Both the position numbers and the translations under genes were made by a program. The notes under the pieces were generated by a model. That model did not search any database and was not told the origin of the DNA. It was given only the letters and a program-made list of their open reading frames with translations. A stretch of DNA of 64,000 nt from an uncultured Oscillospiraceae bacterium (GTDB lineage Bacteria; Bacillota; Clostridia; Oscillospirales; Oscillospiraceae), in assembly GCA_910577525.1 (NCBI GenBank), contig CAJTLI010000001.1:71858-135857 (forward strand). Direction: 5' to 3'. Positions 31,740 to 40,492 of this stretch are shown piece by piece. Numbering within the stretch: the first letter of the stretch is position 1; every line of letters starts with the position of its first letter.

Positions 31740-32510
31740 ATGATGTTCAAGAAGGGAAAGCGGGAGTTCCGGAATAAAGAGGAAGACGTGGTTTTTAACC
31801 GGATGCTTCTGTGGCTTGGCGGCGCGGTGCTGGTTGAGCTGCTCATCCTGCTGATGCAAAAGCTGTACGTGGAGATGATTTTCGGCCCCGGGCTGGCCTC
31901 CGCGCTGTTCGGGTTCTTCCAGGTGTTCTCCATTGTGGGGGCGGTGCTGGCCGTGGGCATGGCGGTCGTGTCGGTGATCTACCTGCGGGCGGGAAAGTCC
32001 GCGGTGCTCCCCATGTCGCTGGCCGGGGCGTCGGCCCTGCTGTGGATCATTTCGCTGCTGATTTACCTGCTCTTTGACGAGGGCATCCGGATTCTGATGA
32101 TGCTGCCCGCCGCGGGGGCGGTGCTCATCCTGATCTTTTTCCTGTATCAGAGGCCGTTTTTCTATAACGCGCTGCTCACCGCCGGCGGCCTGCTGGCCCT
32201 GTGGATGCACGGGAAGTATTATATGGACCACCCCAATTTCATCCGGGCCTGCGTCGCGGGCGGGGTGATTCTGCTGGCCGTGGCGGCGGCTCTGGCGTTC
32301 CTTCTGCGCAAAAACGGCGGCAAGTTGGCCGGCATCCGGGTGCTCCCGGAGGAGTCCAACTATATGATGACCTGGCTTACCTGCGCAGTCACGGCCGCGG
32401 CCATGGTGCTGGCGCTGATTCTGGGCGTGGGCCTGAGCCAGTACCTGCTGTATGGACTGGTGGGCTGGCTGTTCGCCCAGGCCGTATTCTTCACGGTGAA
32501 AATGATGTAA
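31740..32510 (+). CDS. Hypothetical polytopic membrane protein
   Basis: A 256-residue protein with a basic N-terminus (MMFKKGKREFRNKEED) and seven predicted membrane segments (for example LLWLGGAVLVELLILLMQKL, ALFGFFQVFSIVGAVLAVGM, ALLWIISLLIYLLF, WLTCAVTAAAMVLALILGVG). No catalytic or transport motif is visible. It has its own promoter and a strong terminator, so it is a single-gene transcript. Function unknown. Confidence 0.75.
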   Translation: MMFKKGKREFRNKEEDVVFNRMLLWLGGAVLVELLILLMQKLYVEMIFGPGLASALFGFFQVFSIVGAVLAVGMAVVSVIYLRAGKSAVLPMSLAGASALLWIISLLIYLLFDEGIRILMMLPAAGAVLILIFFLYQRPFFYNALLTAGGLLALWMHGKYYMDHPNFIRACVAGGVILLAVAAALAFLLRKNGGKLAGIRVLPEESNYMMTWLTCAVTAAAMVLALILGVGLSQYLLYGLVGWLFAQAVFFTVKMM

Positions 32511-32523
32511 TCCAAAGCAATAA

Positions 32524-32566
32524 AAGGGACCCGCCGGGCGCGAGAGCGCCGGGGCGGGTCCCTTTT
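32524..32566. terminator. Terminator between the convergent membrane protein genes
   Basis: AAAGGGACCCGCC...GGCGGGTCCCTTTTT forms a long GC stem around the gap of two convergent genes, with T5 on the plus strand and TTTTA on the minus. Confidence 0.85.
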
Positions 32567-32587
32567 TGGCCGGACATATGAAGCGCT

Positions 32588-33268
32588 TTACCGTTTGAAG
32601 CGGTCGATGACCGCCTGCTCCAGCCTGTCGCCGTACTTCATGGCCAGCAGGAATACCGCCAGCCCGGCAACACCAAGCAGCGCCATGCCCCACGGGGGGA
32701 TGGACAGGGTGGCGCTGCCCACCATGCAGGACACCAGCAGTCCCCAGGGCCGGGCCAGCAGCACCAGAAGGAAAAACCGTTTGAAGGAGATGTCGGTCAG
32801 TCCGGCCAGAATACACAGGATGTCGTCCGGGAAAAAGGGGAACAGGAAGGCCAGGGACAGAAAGATGTCCCGTTTCCGGCGGATCAGGTCCAGATAGCGC
32901 TGGGACAGCTTTTCGCTGACGAAGTTTTCCACAAACCGCTGGCCCAGCGCTCTGGCAAGGAGAAACACCAGGGCGGAGCCCAGCGCCACCGCACCCCAGG
33001 TGAGCAGGAAGGAGGGCCACAGCCCGAACAGGTAGGCCCCGGCGGCGGCGGTGATGTTGCTGGGGATGGGGGCGATCACCACGGACAGGAGCTGTACGCC
33101 GAAATAGGTGAGGTGGGACCAGGGCGCGGAGCGGGCGATATAGTCCCCCATCCGCTCCGGGGAGCCCATGGCCTGAAAAAATCCGGTGGCGTACAGCGCC
33201 CACAGGCACCCGCCCAGAATGGCGATGGTCAGGGTCCAGAGGATGATTTTGCCCCGCTTGCTCTCCAT
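32588..33268 (-). CDS. TVP38/TMEM64 (VTT domain) membrane protein
   Basis: A 226-residue protein with five or six hydrophobic segments and the VTT signature: VQLLSVVIAPIPSNITAAAG then YLFGLWPSFLLTWGAVALGS, and later FLFPFFPDDILCILAGLTDI. Members of this DedA-like superfamily move phospholipids or related lipids across membranes. ATG 33268 is preceded by GGAAGG; the longer frame is upstream leader. Monocistronic. Confidence 0.9.
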   Translation of the reverse strand: MESKRGKIILWTLTIAILGGCLWALYATGFFQAMGSPERMGDYIARSAPWSHLTYFGVQLLSVVIAPIPSNITAAAGAYLFGLWPSFLLTWGAVALGSALVFLLARALGQRFVENFVSEKLSQRYLDLIRRKRDIFLSLAFLFPFFPDDILCILAGLTDISFKRFFLLVLLARPWGLLVSCMVGSATLSIPPWGMALLGVAGLAVFLLAMKYGDRLEQAVIDRFKR

Positions 33269-33305
33269 AACGATACCTTCCTTCCGCTGCGGTTTCAACG
33301 GTTCC

Positions 33306-33333
33306 ATTATATCTGCCTGTCAGAAAAACGCAA
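33306..33333 (-). promoter_or_regulatory. Promoter of the VTT-domain gene
   Basis: Minus strand TTGCGT (33328-33333), 16-bp spacer, TATAAT (33306-33311). Confidence 0.6.
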
Positions 33334-33470
33334 TAATGGCCGCATTAGGAAATTATGAAGATTTATTTAGGAAGATTCAAAAGTCCGGTTTATAGGACCC
33401 GTGTGGCGGTAAGATATTGCTGCCGCGGTTGGAAAGCGGGAGACGGTTTTCCGGCGGGGCGGTTCCCATC

Positions 33471-33499
33471 TTGTCCTGCCCCGCGGAACGTGATATAAT
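33471..33499 (+). promoter_or_regulatory. Promoter of the SWIM/DUF5691/MoxR/DUF5682/VWA operon
   Basis: TTGTCC (33471-33476), 17-bp spacer, TATAAT (33494-33499). The transcript would carry repeat copy C (33511-33695) as its leader before the SWIM gene at 33718. Confidence 0.65.
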
Positions 33500-33510
33500 A
33501 TGTGAAATCG

Positions 33511-33695
33511 CGCTGAACAGCCCTTAGAGTCTGCTTATAATCTCTCAAAACATCATTTGACGGGTCTCTTTCCGCCATACTTCGTTGTGATTTCTTGAAA
33601 TAAACACAATTATTCCTGCGAAATCCCGCCTCGTCTGGCGGAAAAATACCTCGTCAACTGGCATTTTTCAAGATATTAAACAGGCTCTTAGAGCC
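33511..33695. repeat. Dispersed structured element, copy C, in the leader of the SWIM operon
   Basis: Shares the core TTTCTTGAAATAAACACAAT and TATTCCTGCGAAATC with copy B. The inner arms TTTCCGCCA/TGGCGGAAA pair perfectly but differ in sequence from the arms of copy A. The ends have diverged to AACAGCCCTTAGAG/AACAGGCTCTTAGAG. Confidence 0.8.
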
Positions 33696-33717
33696 TCTCA
33701 GAAAGGACGGAGTGACC

Positions 33718-35154
33718 ATGCCTTTGACCGAGCAGTCCATTTTGCTTCTGGCGCCCAACCCCGCCGCGGCGGAGAACGGGAGAAAGCTGTCCCAAAAGGG
33801 CAGCTACAGCGGCCGCCGCAGGACGGCCGGCGGCGACCTCTACTGGGCGGAGTGCGCCGGCAGCGGAAAAAACCCCTACCGGGTGTCCGCCGACTTCGCC
33901 GCCGGCGGCGACCCCGTCTGCCGCTGCTCCTGCCCCAGCAGGCAGTTCCCCTGTAAGCACGCCCTGGGGCTGCTGTTCGAGGTGCTGGGGCAAAAGCCCT
34001 TTGAGACCGCCGAGGCGCCCCAGGATATCGCTGAAAAGCGGGCCCGCCAGGCGGCCAGAGCCGCGAAAAAGGAGTCCGGCGCCCCGGCCAAGCCCAAAAA
34101 GCCAAACGCCGCCGCCCAGAAGAAAAAACTGGACAAACAGCTGGCCGGGTTGGATATGGCGGAGCGGATGGTGTCCGAGCTGCTCACCGCCGGGGTGGGC
34201 GCTCTGGCGGGGAGCTCGGCCCAGACCTATGAAAAGCTGGCCCGGGACCTGGGCAGCAGCTACCTCACCGGGCTCCAAACCTCCTTCTCCCGCATTGCCC
34301 TCACCGTCCGGACCGTCCAGAGGGACCCCGGCCGGGCCCAGGCCGCCTACGGCGAGGCCCTGCGGGTGCTCATCGCCCTCCACTCCACGATCAAAAAGGC
34401 CCGGGTGTTTCTCCAGAGAAAGCTGGAGGAGGGGGCCTATTCCGCCGAGGACACGGTGCTGTTCGAGGCCCTGGGCGGCGTGTGGAAGCTGGAGGACCTG
34501 CGGGCCGCCGGCGCGTTCCGGGAGAACGCCAGGCTGGTTCAGCTCTCCTTCGACGTGAGCTACGACGAGGCGAAAAAGGAGTTCTGCGAGCGGGGCTGGT
34601 GGCTGGACACCGCCTCCGGACAGATTGACCAGACCCTGAATCTCCGGCCCGCCAAGGCCCTCAAGTATGTCAAGGGGGACGACAGCCGCTTTGACCTGCT
34701 GGAGATCCCGGTGCTGTGCACCTATCCCGGGGAGGGGAACCGGCGGGTCCGCTGGGACAGCGCCAATTCCCGCCCCATCACCGCCCAGGAGCAGGCCGCG
34801 CTGCCCGCCCTGGCCCAGCCGGACCTGGCGGCGGCGGTGAAGCTGGTGAAGGGGCAGATCAAAAACACGCTGCTGCCCAAGTACATGGCCGTCATGGCGC
34901 CCATCGGGCGGATCGGAATGGCGGGGGACGTCTTTGTGCTGGAAGACCCCAAGGGGGGCCGGATCGTGCTGCGGGACCGGGCGGAGGACGGGGCGGACCA
35001 CGCCTCCACAGCCCGGCTGGCCGCGCTGCCGGAGGCCGTCCCGGAGGGCAGCGCCCTGTTCGGCATGATGTTTTATGATGGAGCGGACCGGACCATCTGC
35101 CTCCATCCCTACAGCGTGGTGACGCCCCGGCGCGTTATCCGGCTGCTATATTGA
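33718..35154 (+). CDS. SWIM zinc finger family protein
   Basis: A 478-residue protein with a SWIM zinc finger at about residues 67-82 (CRCSCPSRQFPCKHALGLLF; C-x-C-x(n)-C-x-H). A Lys/Ala-rich linker (about 105-140) and a long region with no recognised domain but regular beta/alpha blocks follow (LLEIPVLCTYPGEGNRRVRW, RIGMAGDVFVLEDPKGGRIV). The start is ATG 33718; GTG two codons upstream is an alternative. It is the first gene of a tightly packed five-gene operon, 14 bp before the DUF5691-like gene. SWIM domains bind DNA or proteins; it may recognise the target of the MoxR/VWA machinery, which is inference. Confidence 0.88.
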   Translation: MPLTEQSILLLAPNPAAAENGRKLSQKGSYSGRRRTAGGDLYWAECAGSGKNPYRVSADFAAGGDPVCRCSCPSRQFPCKHALGLLFEVLGQKPFETAEAPQDIAEKRARQAARAAKKESGAPAKPKKPNAAAQKKKLDKQLAGLDMAERMVSELLTAGVGALAGSSAQTYEKLARDLGSSYLTGLQTSFSRIALTVRTVQRDPGRAQAAYGEALRVLIALHSTIKKARVFLQRKLEEGAYSAEDTVLFEALGGVWKLEDLRAAGAFRENARLVQLSFDVSYDEAKKEFCERGWWLDTASGQIDQTLNLRPAKALKYVKGDDSRFDLLEIPVLCTYPGEGNRRVRWDSANSRPITAQEQAALPALAQPDLAAAVKLVKGQIKNTLLPKYMAVMAPIGRIGMAGDVFVLEDPKGGRIVLRDRAEDGADHASTARLAALPEAVPEGSALFGMMFYDGADRTICLHPYSVVTPRRVIRLLY

Positions 35155-35168
35155 CGGGAGGCGGTACA

Positions 35169-37094
35169 ATGAGCGGCTTACAGCCCCTTTACGACGTGAA
35201 AGAGCGTCTGGAATACGCGGCGATTGCCGGGACCGGCCTGCTGGGGGAGGACTTCCGGCTCCAGCGGGCGGCGGAGAACCTGAAGCCCCTGGCAGCGGCC
35301 AGCCCGGTGTTCGCCAAGATTGACGGCGGATTGACCCGGCTGCTGTCCGCGCCGCCGGAGCAGCGCCCCGGCCTGCTGCTGGACCTGCTGGCCCTGGTGG
35401 ACGCGGTGGCCTACACCCAGGCCGGGACCGGGATGGAGGGGGAGCTGGCGCCCCTGCCGGTGGGGAGCGGGCGGTACTGCCAGATCTCCTATGGGCAGAT
35501 CCAGCCCCTGCTGGCCGCCCTGACCACCACCGGCGGCGGGCGGGTGGAGACTGTTCAGTCCGCCTGGGACAACCACCCAGAGTTTTTCCAGGACTACCGG
35601 GTGCTGCCCGCCGTCATCGGCGGGCTGGGGGACAGCTACGGCGAGATGGCGGAGCTTTGCGCCAAGCTGCTGAAAACCCTGGGCCCGTCCGTGGTCCCGG
35701 CGCTGAGGCGGGGCTTCGACCCCGACGGGAAAAAGGAGATGGCCCGCCGGGTGGAGGTCATCGCCGCCATTGAGGGGGCCGGCGCCACCCCCTGGCTGCG
35801 GGAGGCGCTGCCCGAGGCGAAGAAGGACGTGCGGGCGGCGGTGATCACGGCTCTGGGGGCGGACCAGGACAACGCCGGGCTTTTGCTGGACCTGTCTAAA
35901 AGCGAGCGGGGCAAGAGCCGGGAGACCGTGCTGCGGGCCCTGGCGCTGCTGGACGGGGAGGCTGTTGCGGACTTTTGGCGGGCGGAGGTGGAAAAAAGGC
36001 CGGAGAATGTGGAGTTTTTGAAGACCAGCCGCACTGACTGGGCCTCCGATCTGGCGGCCGCCTCGCTCCGGTCGCTGCTGGAGGAGGCCCTTCCAAGGGA
36101 AGGGCGGAACACCCAGATCACCCGGGAGGGGCTGAATGCGCTGACGGAATGCCGCGCCGCGGTCCTGGGAAAAACCTCCGCCGCTATGCTGGACTGCTGG
36201 CGGTGGATTGACCAGCAGCTCCCGGCGTTCCGTCAGGTGACAAGCGCCCCCGGCCTCCACTTTCATCTGGCCGGGAGCCTGGGGGAGTGGCTGTTGGCCA
36301 GCCTGTGCCAGGCCGGGCCGGGGCCGCTGTGTTCCCTGTGCCTGGAGCTGTGGGAAAAGCACCCGAAGGAGCCCCGGTATCTGCCCCACGCCGTGGCCGC
36401 CTCCCTGCTGACCCGCTCGGCGGCGGAGGTGTACGATACCTTCTCCCCCTTTGTGCCCACCGCAAAGCCCCTGCTGGGCGGGGAGCAGAAAAAGGAGCTC
36501 CACAACGCCGTCCTCAAGGGGCTGAGCCGGGTGAGCCGGGATGAGGACACCGGGGCCTATCTGGTGGACGGCGTCTGGCCCGCCGCCCAGCCCCTGGACC
36601 CCCGGTGGATCAAACGGCTTGTCCACGCCGCCTGGAGAACCCCGGAGGGCGGGGGCAGCGCCTACCGGTACGGAGAAGCCATCAGCGGGTTCGACACGAT
36701 TCTCATGAGGCTGGCAGACCAGCGGGACCCCGAGACCCGGCGGGAGCTGGTTCCCTACCTGCGCCAGCGGATGAGGCTGCTGGGGAATTATCAGACCTAC
36801 AGCCGGTGGCTGTTCCAGCTGGGCGGAAGCCCCGGAGGCGTCTTGGGCGAGGCCATGAAGAAGGGCAAGCCCGCGTATCTCTACTACATATGGGAGCTGC
36901 TGAATGACGCGGCCAAGGCTCTGCCCGGGGACGAGGTAGCCGGGCTGTGCCGGGAGGTACTGGACGCGAAATGGATTCGGCCCACCGGAAACGAGCTGTT
37001 CTTGGCCAACCAGGCCCTGCCCTGGACCATCGAGCAGCTCCGGGCGGGCAAGCCCTTCCCGGCGTGGGAGGACTGGTGGCGCATGCGGAAATAG
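35169..37094 (+). CDS. DUF5691-like HEAT-repeat protein
   Basis: A 641-residue, mostly helical protein. Residues about 155-330 show repeated helix pairs in HEAT style (VPALRRGFDPDGKKEMARRV, EVIAAIEGAGATPWLREALP, KKDVRAAVITALGADQDNAG). The C-terminal half has conserved-looking blocks such as ALPWTIEQLRAGKPFPAWED. ATG 35169 follows GGGAGG by 7 nt. It sits between the SWIM and MoxR genes, where related clusters carry a DUF5691 protein; that assignment rests on context and general pattern. No enzymatic motif is visible; a scaffold or adaptor is likely. Confidence 0.75.
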   Translation: MSGLQPLYDVKERLEYAAIAGTGLLGEDFRLQRAAENLKPLAAASPVFAKIDGGLTRLLSAPPEQRPGLLLDLLALVDAVAYTQAGTGMEGELAPLPVGSGRYCQISYGQIQPLLAALTTTGGGRVETVQSAWDNHPEFFQDYRVLPAVIGGLGDSYGEMAELCAKLLKTLGPSVVPALRRGFDPDGKKEMARRVEVIAAIEGAGATPWLREALPEAKKDVRAAVITALGADQDNAGLLLDLSKSERGKSRETVLRALALLDGEAVADFWRAEVEKRPENVEFLKTSRTDWASDLAAASLRSLLEEALPREGRNTQITREGLNALTECRAAVLGKTSAAMLDCWRWIDQQLPAFRQVTSAPGLHFHLAGSLGEWLLASLCQAGPGPLCSLCLELWEKHPKEPRYLPHAVAASLLTRSAAEVYDTFSPFVPTAKPLLGGEQKKELHNAVLKGLSRVSRDEDTGAYLVDGVWPAAQPLDPRWIKRLVHAAWRTPEGGGSAYRYGEAISGFDTILMRLADQRDPETRRELVPYLRQRMRLLGNYQTYSRWLFQLGGSPGGVLGEAMKKGKPAYLYYIWELLNDAAKALPGDEVAGLCREVLDAKWIRPTGNELFLANQALPWTIEQLRAGKPFPAWEDWWRMRK

Positions 37095-37106
37095 GAGGAA
37101 TGTGAC

Positions 37107-38198
37107 ATGGCAGACAAAAATGTACAGCGCCTCCCGGCGGAGGAGCTTTATCAGAGAGAGCTGGACGCCCTCGTTGCGGCGGAGACCGATCCCGTCCCCA
37201 CGGGCTGGCGGATGTCCCCCCGGTCGGCGCTGACCTACCTCACGGGGAACACAAAGGTCAAGGGCGTGGACATCACCCCCAAGTACATGGGCAACCGGCG
37301 GCTGGTGGAGATTGCCATCGCCACCCTGGTGACGGATCGGGCCCTCCTGCTCATCGGCGAGCCGGGGACGGCCAAGTCCTGGCTCAGCGAGCATTTGGCC
37401 GCCGCCGTCAACGGGGACTCCACCAAGGTGGTCCAGGGGACGGCGGGCACCACCGAGGAGCACATCCGCTACTCCTGGAACTACGCCATGCTCATCGCCA
37501 AGGGCCCCTGCCCTGAGGCCATGGTGAAGAGCCCGGTGTACCGGGCCATGGAGACGGGCTCCATCGCCCGGGTGGAGGAGATCTCCCGCTGCGCCAGCGA
37601 GGTGCAGGACGCGTTGATCTCCATTTTATCGGAAAAACGGCTCTCCGTGCCGGAATTGGGGCTGGAGGTGCCGGCGGCCAAGGGCTTTTCCGTCATCGCC
37701 ACCGCCAACACCCGGGACAAGGGGGTCAACGACATGTCGGCGGCGCTGAAGCGGCGGTTCAACATCGTGGTGCTGCCCACCCCCTCCGATATGGCCACCG
37801 AGATGGACATTGTGCGCACCCGGGTGGCCCAGCTCTCCGCCGGGCTGGACCTGAACGCCCGCCAGCCGGGGGAGGACGTGGTGGAGAAGGTGGTCACCAT
37901 CTTCCGGGAGCTGCGGGGCGGCGCCACCCTGGACGGCAAGCAGAAGCTGAAAACCACCTCCGGGGTGCTGTCCACCGCCGAGGCTATCTCCCTCCTGGCC
38001 AACTCCATGGCCCTGGCCGGGAGCTTCGGGGACGGGCGCATCTCCGATGGCGACCTGGCCGCCGCCCTTCAGGGGGCGGTGGTGAAGGACGAGGAACAGG
38101 ACAAGGTCACTTGGAAGGAGTATCTGGAGAACGTGATGAAGAAGCGGGGCCACGAGTGGCTGCCCCTGTACCGGGCCTGCCGGGAGCTGAACGGGTGA
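37107..38198 (+). CDS. MoxR-type AAA+ ATPase of the SWIM/VWA cassette
   Basis: A 363-residue ATPase. Walker A is LLIGEPGTAKSWLSEHLAAA (about residues 80-99), Walker B is GSIARVEEISRC with VEEI in place of the common LDEI, and sensor 1 is FSVIATANTRDKGVNDMS, followed by the arginine finger region ALKRRFNIVVLP. GGAGG precedes ATG 37107 by 8 nt. The stop overlaps the DUF5682 start by one base, so translation is coupled. It is distinct from the moxR at 10.1 kb. MoxR ATPases usually partner with VWA proteins, and one is encoded two genes downstream. Confidence 0.92.
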   Translation: MADKNVQRLPAEELYQRELDALVAAETDPVPTGWRMSPRSALTYLTGNTKVKGVDITPKYMGNRRLVEIAIATLVTDRALLLIGEPGTAKSWLSEHLAAAVNGDSTKVVQGTAGTTEEHIRYSWNYAMLIAKGPCPEAMVKSPVYRAMETGSIARVEEISRCASEVQDALISILSEKRLSVPELGLEVPAAKGFSVIATANTRDKGVNDMSAALKRRFNIVVLPTPSDMATEMDIVRTRVAQLSAGLDLNARQPGEDVVEKVVTIFRELRGGATLDGKQKLKTTSGVLSTAEAISLLANSMALAGSFGDGRISDGDLAAALQGAVVKDEEQDKVTWKEYLENVMKKRGHEWLPLYRACRELNG

Positions 38199-40480
38199 TG
38201 AGCGGCCCAATCTTATTTGGCGTGCGCCACCTGTCCCCGGCGGCGGCGTTCCGGCTGCGAAAAGCCCTAGACCAGGCCAAGCCCGAGCTGGTTCTGGTGG
38301 AGGGCCCCAGCGACCTGAACGGCCAGATGCAGTGGCTTTGCCACCCGGACGCCCAATTTCCCGCCGCCATCCTGGCCTATACCAGGGAACCCCCGGTGCG
38401 CACCATTTTGTGGCCCTTCGCCGTCTACTCCCCGGAGATTCAGGCCATCCTGTGGGCCCATGAGCACGGGGTGGAATGCCGGTTTATGGACCTGCCGTCG
38501 TCGGTGTTTTTGGGGTTCCGGGAGGCGGAGGAAGCTGTGGAGGCGGACCATGACCGCCCCGGCACGGAGGAGGAAGGGACCCTTACCACCGAGTCCGTCT
38601 ACCAGCGGCTGGAGACCCTCACGGGGGAGGACCACGACACCTTCTGGGAGCGGAACTTTGAGCAGCTGGGGGAGAGCCCGGACTTTCAGGCCGCCAACAA
38701 CGCCTTCGGGCGGGAGCTGCGGGCCGCCGCCGCGGACAGCCGCCGGGACATGGCGGAGACGGTGGTCCGGGAAGCGTACATGAAGCGGGTCATCGCCCAG
38801 GCCGTTGCCTCCGGCATTCCCCCGGAAAAGATCTTCTGCGTGTGCGGGTCCTTCCACGTGGCGGGGCTGGAGGAGAACGCTCCCATGACCGGCGAGGAGG
38901 AGAAAACCCTGCCCCGGGCGGACTGCTGCGCCACCCTCATGCCCTACTCCTATTACCGGCTGTCCTCCCGCTCCGGCTACGGGGCGGGGAACCGGGCCCC
39001 GGCCTATTTCGAGCTGCTGTGGGACGCCCTCAACGGCGGCGGGGTCAAGGACGCGGCCTATCTTTACCTCACCCGGCTGGCCGCCGCCCACCGGAAGGCG
39101 GGCAACCTGGTGTCCTCCGCCGAGGTCATCGAGGCGGTGCGGCTGGCGGACACCCTGGCCAGCCTGCGGGGGAGCGGGTATCCCACCCTGTCCGACCTGC
39201 GGGACGCCTCCGTCACCACCATGGGCCACGGCAGCTTTTCCGAGCTGGCCCTGGCCGCGGCGGACACCGAAATCGGGAAAAAGATCGGCTTTCTGCCGGA
39301 GGGGGTGGCCCGCACCAGTGTGCAGGAGGACTTTTACCGCCAGCTCAAGGAGCTGCGGCTGGAGAAATTCCGCACGGCGGAATTGCAGCGGCTGGACCTG
39401 GACCTGCGGGAGAAGCTGAACGTGAAGTCGGAGGCGGCGGCCCTGGGGGATCTGCGGCGGTCCTTTTTCCTCCACCGCCTGCGGGTGCTGGGGGTCCACT
39501 TCGCCCGCCTGCTCCCCTCCCGGCAGGAGGGGGCCAACTGGGGGGAGTACTGGGAGCTGCGCTGGACCCCGGAGGCGGAGATCGAGGTTGTGGAGTCCGC
39601 CCTCCTGGGGGACACCGTGGAGGGGGCGGCGGCCTTCGCCCTGAAGGAGCGCTCGGACGGCAGCGCCTCCATCGCCCAGGCGGCCGCCATCTTCCAGGAC
39701 GCCTTTTTGTGCGGAATGCCCGCCGCGGCCTCCCACGCCCTGGCGGTGCTCCAGGGGCTGAGCGTGGACGCCGCCGCCATTGCCGACGTGGCGGAGACGG
39801 CCTCCCGGCTGTCCCTGGTGGTGCGCTACGGCGATCTGCGCCGGTTCGACCCGGCCCCGGTGGTGCCCCTGGTCAAGCAGCTGTACCTGCGGGCCTGCCT
39901 GACCCTGGCGGACGCCTGCGTGTGCGACACCAAGGCCGCCCCCGCTGTCACCCAGGCCATGGACGTGCTGAACACCTTACAGCTCAGCCACGATTTTCTG
40001 GAGGAGGACCGCTGGCTGGCCCTGCTGGCGGACATCTCCGACCGGGACGACCTGAACACCCGGTGCTCCGGGTTTGCCATGGCCATCCTGCTGGAGCGGG
40101 GGCAGGCGGACGAGGGGCTGCTGTCCCGGGAGGTGGCCCGGCGGCTGTCCCCCGGGGTGCCCGCCGACCTGGGCGCGGGCTGGTTCGAGGGGCTGGCGGG
40201 CAAGAACCGCTACGCTCTCATCGCCCGGCTGTCCCTGTGGCGGCAGCTGGACGACTACCTGTCCGGGCTGGACGATGAGACCTTCAAGCGGGCGCTGGTG
40301 TTTCTGCGCCGGGCCTTTGCCGGTTTTTCCGCCTCGGAGAAGAATGACATCGCGGAAAATCTGGGGGAGGTCTGGGGGGCGAACCCCCGGCAGGCGGCGG
40401 AGCTGCTCATGAACGGCGTGACAGAGGACGAGAAAAAGGTGCTGGACAGCCTGGACGAGTTCGATTTTGACGATATTTAG
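38198..40480 (+). CDS. DUF5682 family protein
   Basis: A 760-residue protein. The N-terminus FGVRHLSPAAAFRLRKALDQ, then LVLVEGP (about residues 4-35), and a later CVCGSFHVAGLEEN (about 208-222) recall the GxxH and glutamate motifs of TraB/TIKI/ChaN-like proteins, so a metal-dependent hydrolase-like domain is possible. The long C-terminal half is helical. ATG 38198 overlaps the MoxR stop by one base. Known DUF5682 proteins occur with MoxR and VWA proteins in actinobacterial and other genomes and have no assigned function. The TIKI-like relationship is my reading and should be treated as tentative. Confidence 0.85.
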   Translation: MSGPILFGVRHLSPAAAFRLRKALDQAKPELVLVEGPSDLNGQMQWLCHPDAQFPAAILAYTREPPVRTILWPFAVYSPEIQAILWAHEHGVECRFMDLPSSVFLGFREAEEAVEADHDRPGTEEEGTLTTESVYQRLETLTGEDHDTFWERNFEQLGESPDFQAANNAFGRELRAAAADSRRDMAETVVREAYMKRVIAQAVASGIPPEKIFCVCGSFHVAGLEENAPMTGEEEKTLPRADCCATLMPYSYYRLSSRSGYGAGNRAPAYFELLWDALNGGGVKDAAYLYLTRLAAAHRKAGNLVSSAEVIEAVRLADTLASLRGSGYPTLSDLRDASVTTMGHGSFSELALAAADTEIGKKIGFLPEGVARTSVQEDFYRQLKELRLEKFRTAELQRLDLDLREKLNVKSEAAALGDLRRSFFLHRLRVLGVHFARLLPSRQEGANWGEYWELRWTPEAEIEVVESALLGDTVEGAAAFALKERSDGSASIAQAAAIFQDAFLCGMPAAASHALAVLQGLSVDAAAIADVAETASRLSLVVRYGDLRRFDPAPVVPLVKQLYLRACLTLADACVCDTKAAPAVTQAMDVLNTLQLSHDFLEEDRWLALLADISDRDDLNTRCSGFAMAILLERGQADEGLLSREVARRLSPGVPADLGAGWFEGLAGKNRYALIARLSLWRQLDDYLSGLDDETFKRALVFLRRAFAGFSASEKNDIAENLGEVWGANPRQAAELLMNGVTEDEKKVLDSLDEFDFDDI

Positions 40481-40492
40481 GGGGCGTACGCG

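Noticed and set aside
31674..33209. 511-codon minus-strand ORF opposite the 256-residue membrane protein
   Set aside because: Gln/His/Arg-rich shadow translation that crosses a terminator and two other genes.
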